A stretch of DNA of 64,000 nt from Thiomonas sp. X19 (GTDB taxonomy: Bacteria > Pseudomonadota > Gammaproteobacteria > Burkholderiales > Burkholderiaceae_C): the NCBI RefSeq assembly GCF_900089495.1, contig NZ_LT605203.1, positions 4,557,944 through 4,621,943 of the forward strand, written 5' to 3'. Every line of letters begins with the position of its first letter. Within the stretch, counting starts at the first letter, position 1. A program made the translations under genes and the position numbers. Below are positions 61,369-64,000 of this stretch, in pieces. Below the pieces are notes generated by a model, which worked only from the letters and a program-made list of their open reading frames with translations, searched no databases and was not told the origin of the DNA.

Positions 61369-61611
61369 ATGGCCGACGACAAGCACCGCCTGCGCAGGCA
61401 GGTGTCCGATGAAATCGGTGCAGTTCTGTCCCGAGCGATTCAACGCGACCGCAGAAGCCTGGTGATCCTGCTGCTGCAGATCGTCAATGCCGTCTGGTTT
61501 GCCGTGCTGTGGGAACACGACTTCAAGCCGCCCGCAGCAACCGTCATTTGGTCGGTTTTCTTTGCCGCCTCGATGGCCGTGTCGATCGCGATCGAGAAAC
61601 ACCGGCCATAA
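61369..61611 (+). CDS. Small two-helix membrane protein after trbL
   Basis: The 80-residue product (MADDKHRLRRQVSDEIGAVL...) has hydrophobic segments LVILLLQIVNAVWFAVLW and VIWSVFFAASMAVSIAIE. It begins 1 bp after trbL. In related elements trbF, trbG and trbI would come next, but the backbone ends here. Function unknown. Confidence 0.6.
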   Translation: MADDKHRLRRQVSDEIGAVLSRAIQRDRRSLVILLLQIVNAVWFAVLWEHDFKPPAATVIWSVFFAASMAVSIAIEKHRP

Positions 61612-61758
61612 CGCGCGCCCATGGCGCGTGGTTGAGCAGGGCGCTCGCCGCGCCAATGGGTTGCGTTGGTGCAAAACACGGACGCGGGTTTCCCCTTCGG
61701 GGTCGCAATCAACAAGATGGGTAACCCGATCCTCGCGTCGCTTCGTGTGGTTGTATGA

Positions 61759-62655
61759 CTACGCTGACAGGCAGGCCGTATCCAGCAGAATACCGTGCTT
61801 GACAAAGAAGTCGGCGGTGCGTTTGAACCAGAGTTGGTGAAACGCCCGCCGTGAGGGATCGTTGCGCAGTCGATTGCGCAGTGCAGCGGCATTCTGCATC
61901 CCGGACAGCGCGATCACTTGGGCATCTGCATACACTCGTGGGTTGTACATCTGCCCGATGAAGTAGACGAACGTCTTCTCGATCGCCTTGCGCACACGAT
62001 CGACGGTTGCCTGCGAGGCATCCTGTTCAAGCACCTGTGCATAGAGCCGCTGCACGATCTCGCGCCCGAACGAGATGTGCCTTGACTCGTCCAGGTGATG
62101 CTGGTGATTGATTTCGCGCACAATGGCGGGCACATTCGGGCTCTTGCTAACTTTGTAGTTGTAGAAATCGACATATTCCTCAAAGATCAGCGTGCTTGCG
62201 AACAATAAGAGGTCTCGCTCAACCAGGTTCGCTGCAGATCCAGTCGGCAGTGCGGCGGCAGGGTAGATCTTGCCGACATAGTCCAGGCAGAACTTCGCGA
62301 AGAACCACATGTGCCCGTTCTCTTCGGCAACGAAGACATGCAGGTATTCCGAGATGTCCCGATAGCGCGGCTCGTAGAACGCCATCATCAGAAAGGCCAG
62401 TGCGCCCTTGATGCCATGGACGTTGAGACTGAAAAAGTTGATGCACTCCCAGTGGCTCAGCGAGATCAGCGCTGATTCGCCGAGCGCCTCATGGATCTGT
62501 GTGCCGAACGTGGTCAGCAGGTCCTCGTCGCACCAGGGACGGTCGTGCTCAATCTCGCTCGGCCAGACGAAGCGCGTGAACACGTCGTACTGGTTGCGCC
62601 GTGAGAGTTGCAGCAAGCGCTCAAGCAGCTTCTGCTCGGCCACGGGCCCGGTCAT
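61759..62655 (-). CDS. AurF-like diiron N-oxygenase
   Basis: The 298-residue protein has the diiron pattern of the AurF family (PF11583): SHWECINFFSLN, HVFVAEENGHMWFFAKF, FEEYVDFYNYKVSK, INHQHHLDESRHISFGREIV, giving the E, ExxH, E, H, ExxH ligands. AurF-type enzymes oxidise aryl or alkyl amines to hydroxylamine, nitroso or nitro products. Its start overlaps the stop of the carrier-protein ligase gene by 4 bp, so both act in one pathway. Confidence 0.82.
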   Translation of the reverse strand: MTGPVAEQKLLERLLQLSRRNQYDVFTRFVWPSEIEHDRPWCDEDLLTTFGTQIHEALGESALISLSHWECINFFSLNVHGIKGALAFLMMAFYEPRYRDISEYLHVFVAEENGHMWFFAKFCLDYVGKIYPAAALPTGSAANLVERDLLLFASTLIFEEYVDFYNYKVSKSPNVPAIVREINHQHHLDESRHISFGREIVQRLYAQVLEQDASQATVDRVRKAIEKTFVYFIGQMYNPRVYADAQVIALSGMQNAAALRNRLRNDPSRRAFHQLWFKRTADFFVKHGILLDTACLSA

Positions 62656-63512
62656 GACCGAAGCTCCTGCGCTTTTGAGATCGACTCAGGTGTCACCGGG
62701 TCGAATGACGATGGCGGGTCGGACCGCAGGAGATCGTTGAGCCGCCTGCGGACATCCTCGGCGTTGTCATACCGGTCGCGTAGCATCGAGATCCAACGCT
62801 CCAGCCCGAAAGCCACGCAACTCGTGTGGATCGGCTCCGCGGCGATAGAGATCCCGAACCTGCGGCCGAAGTAGTTGCGGTGGTGGTTCAGCGAAGCGAC
62901 GGCGTGCCCGTCGAACACGACCTCCTGTTTGGTTGGCAGCACCTTGGACATTGTCGCGACCGAGCTCGACGTGTCAAAGAACGGATCTGATGCCGTCTCG
63001 TAGGCGAACTCGAGTTCCAGCGCGCGCATTACCTGGTCGATGACCGCGCGTCCACGGTCCACATGCTGCTTCGCATCCGCCGCAGTTCCCAGGCAGACGA
63101 ACTCCTTCATAGTGAAGTTGTAGCCGCGGTAGCGGTCGAGCGGCTTGTCCTCGTGTCTAAAGCACCTGGCGATGCAGCCCACCACCTGCGGTGCGGTAAG
63201 GCTCTGCCCCTTGCGCTCCAGATAGACCTTGTAGCAGGTCGCTGGCAGCAGTGCCATGCTGGTACGCGACGGCCCATAGCGCACGTCGACGCGCCGATCG
63301 CCCGCGGCGAAAGCCGGCAGATGCTCCACGTCCAGCGCACACAGCAGACAGGTGAGATGCGGAAAGTTGCGCGCATAGCCAAGCGCATCGAACTCCTCGA
63401 CACTCAGCAGGCTGTCGTACTCGACGAAGTTCTCGGGTGGCAGGCAGAACAGGTGATCAAGTGCTGCCTCGAGATCTCTGCGGACAAGATACCAGTTTGC
63501 GGTTGTCTTCAT
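62652..63512 (-). CDS. Class II aaRS-like amino acid:carrier protein ligase
   Basis: 286 residues with a class II synthetase core but no tRNA-binding arm: RCFRHEDKPLDRYRGYNFTM (motif 2), KQEVVFDG, NHHRNYFGRRFGI and HTSCVAFGLERWISML (motif 3), plus cysteines (ATCYKVYLE, HTSC) and Glu in MKEFV that could bind zinc as in the atypical SerRS. Bacterial homologues load glycine or alanine onto carrier proteins rather than tRNA. No carrier-protein gene is visible in the window; it may lie just beyond 64000. Confidence 0.8.
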   Translation of the reverse strand: MKTTANWYLVRRDLEAALDHLFCLPPENFVEYDSLLSVEEFDALGYARNFPHLTCLLCALDVEHLPAFAAGDRRVDVRYGPSRTSMALLPATCYKVYLERKGQSLTAPQVVGCIARCFRHEDKPLDRYRGYNFTMKEFVCLGTAADAKQHVDRGRAVIDQVMRALELEFAYETASDPFFDTSSSVATMSKVLPTKQEVVFDGHAVASLNHHRNYFGRRFGISIAAEPIHTSCVAFGLERWISMLRDRYDNAEDVRRRLNDLLRSDPPSSFDPVTPESISKAQELRS

Positions 63513-63558
63513 GGATGAAACGCTCCTTCTGTTCGCCGAGCAGCCCGCCGGACTGCCC

Positions 63559-64000
63559 TCAGTCGATGACCGCCATCACCAGCCAGCTACGCGCCACGCC
63601 GGGCACCTCGCGCGGTTGGGTTTCGTAGGGCCAGCGCCGACCGCCGGTATCCGCGGTGCCCGGCTCGCGCAGATCGAGCACCGACCATCCCTGTTGCTTC
63701 AACCATGCCTCCGGCGCATCGGTGCCGAAGCGCCAGCCGACACCGTCCTTGCGAAGTGCGGCGAGGAAAATCTGGCTGAAGGGACTGTTCAGCAGGCTCC
63801 TGCTCGCCATGTCGACGACGAGACGACTCCCCATCGCGCTCATCGCACGACAGGTGGAAAGAACTTCGCCTGCCTGCTCGTCCGTCAGAAAGAACAGGAG
63901 CCCCTCCGCCAGCCACAGTGCAGGCTTTGACGGATCGAACCCGGCACCGATCAGCGGACCGCGCCAATCTCTGGCCAAGTCCGCGGCGACGTTGAGGCGC
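63559..64000 (-). CDS. SAM-dependent methyltransferase, LCM/TIGR00027 type, 5' end outside window
   Basis: The visible C-terminal 147 residues read NVAADLARDWRGPLIGAGFD, PSKPALWLAEGLLFFLTDEQ and SAMGSRLVVDM, typical of the leucine-carboxyl-methyltransferase-like family of secondary metabolism. The frame is open to the window end, so the start is missing. It ends 46 bp before the carrier-protein ligase gene on the same strand and is probably first in the operon. Likely methylates an oxygen of the pathway product. Confidence 0.75.
   Translation of the reverse strand, partial: RLNVAADLARDWRGPLIGAGFDPSKPALWLAEGLLFFLTDEQAGEVLSTCRAMSAMGSRLVVDMASRSLLNSPFSQIFLAALRKDGVGWRFGTDAPEAWLKQQGWSVLDLREPGTADTGGRRWPYETQPREVPGVARSWLVMAVID

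Overview
The window is GC-rich and densely coded and looks like accessory DNA of a betaproteobacterium, probably Burkholderiales (judged from codon use and gene style only). It is dominated by one conjugative element, about 0.9 to 61.6 kb, with an IncP/RP4-like transfer gene set. No integrase, tRNA, rRNA or CRISPR array was seen. The element could be an ICE whose integrase lies outside the window, or part of a plasmid, since it carries its own replication and partition genes.

Layout. 1-877: an aldo/keto reductase and an MFS gene that stops after about 54 codons where the element begins. 0.9-8.1 kb: maintenance block with ssb, small genes, an S24-type repressor with palindromic operators, a YdaS/Cro-like protein, an AlpA-like HTH, a DUF1376 replication protein whose gene contains a dense GTGACG iteron cluster, ParB, an AbiEii-type nucleotidyltransferase and a chorismate mutase. 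8.1-12.2 kb: VirB1-like transglycosylase, lipoprotein, topoisomerase III, Fic protein. 12.2-17.8 kb: cargo 1 (FAD oxidoreductase, exporter, methyltransferase, orphan binding protein, Lrp regulator). 17.85-19.6 kb: IS66 remnant and broken second copies of topB and fic from a diverged relative. 19.6-23.55 kb: cargo 2, a LysR gene divergent from an argininosuccinate-synthase-like ligase, a 2OG-Fe(II) amino-acid-hydroxylase-like protein and an EamA exporter. 23.7-29.7 kb: TraB, TraM, TraL, TraK, an oriT candidate, TraJ/MobC and relaxase TraI. 29.8-39.0 kb: cargo 3, tetronate kinase/PdxA2/TIM-barrel-cupin fusion with LysR regulators and two DHA2-type exporters. 39.2-40.4 kb: trbB. 41-43.3 kb: promoterless cassette-like genes with integron-type core sites. 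44.4-61.6 kb: Toprim/LPD7 primase-like protein, ArdC-like protein, TraG, HipBA, TraF, TrbC, TrbD, TrbE, a Q/N-rich secreted protein, TrbJ, TrbL. 61.76-64 kb: biosynthetic genes (AurF-like N-oxygenase, class II aaRS-like carrier-protein ligase, methyltransferase running off the end).

Most striking is a repeated leader element, a core near GTCCCCACCCCGCAGAGTCA usually followed by a short hairpin. It stands before nine transfer transcription units and no cargo gene. In five copies the hairpin arms differ in sequence but still pair, which suggests a shared structured control element of the transfer regulon. Second is a lambda-origin-like iteron array inside the replication gene. Third are two candidate small-molecule pathways (20.6-23.5 kb and 61.8-64 kb).

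How it fits together: TraI with TraJ/K at oriT makes the transferred strand, TraG couples it to the Trb channel (TrbB, C, D, E, J, L; trbF, trbG and trbI are absent from the window), TraF/TraB/VirB1 mature pilin and open the wall, and topoisomerase III, primase, SSB and the ArdC-like protein handle and protect incoming DNA. Repressor, ParB, HipBA, Fic and AbiEii probably serve stability. The cargo blocks are independent metabolic modules.
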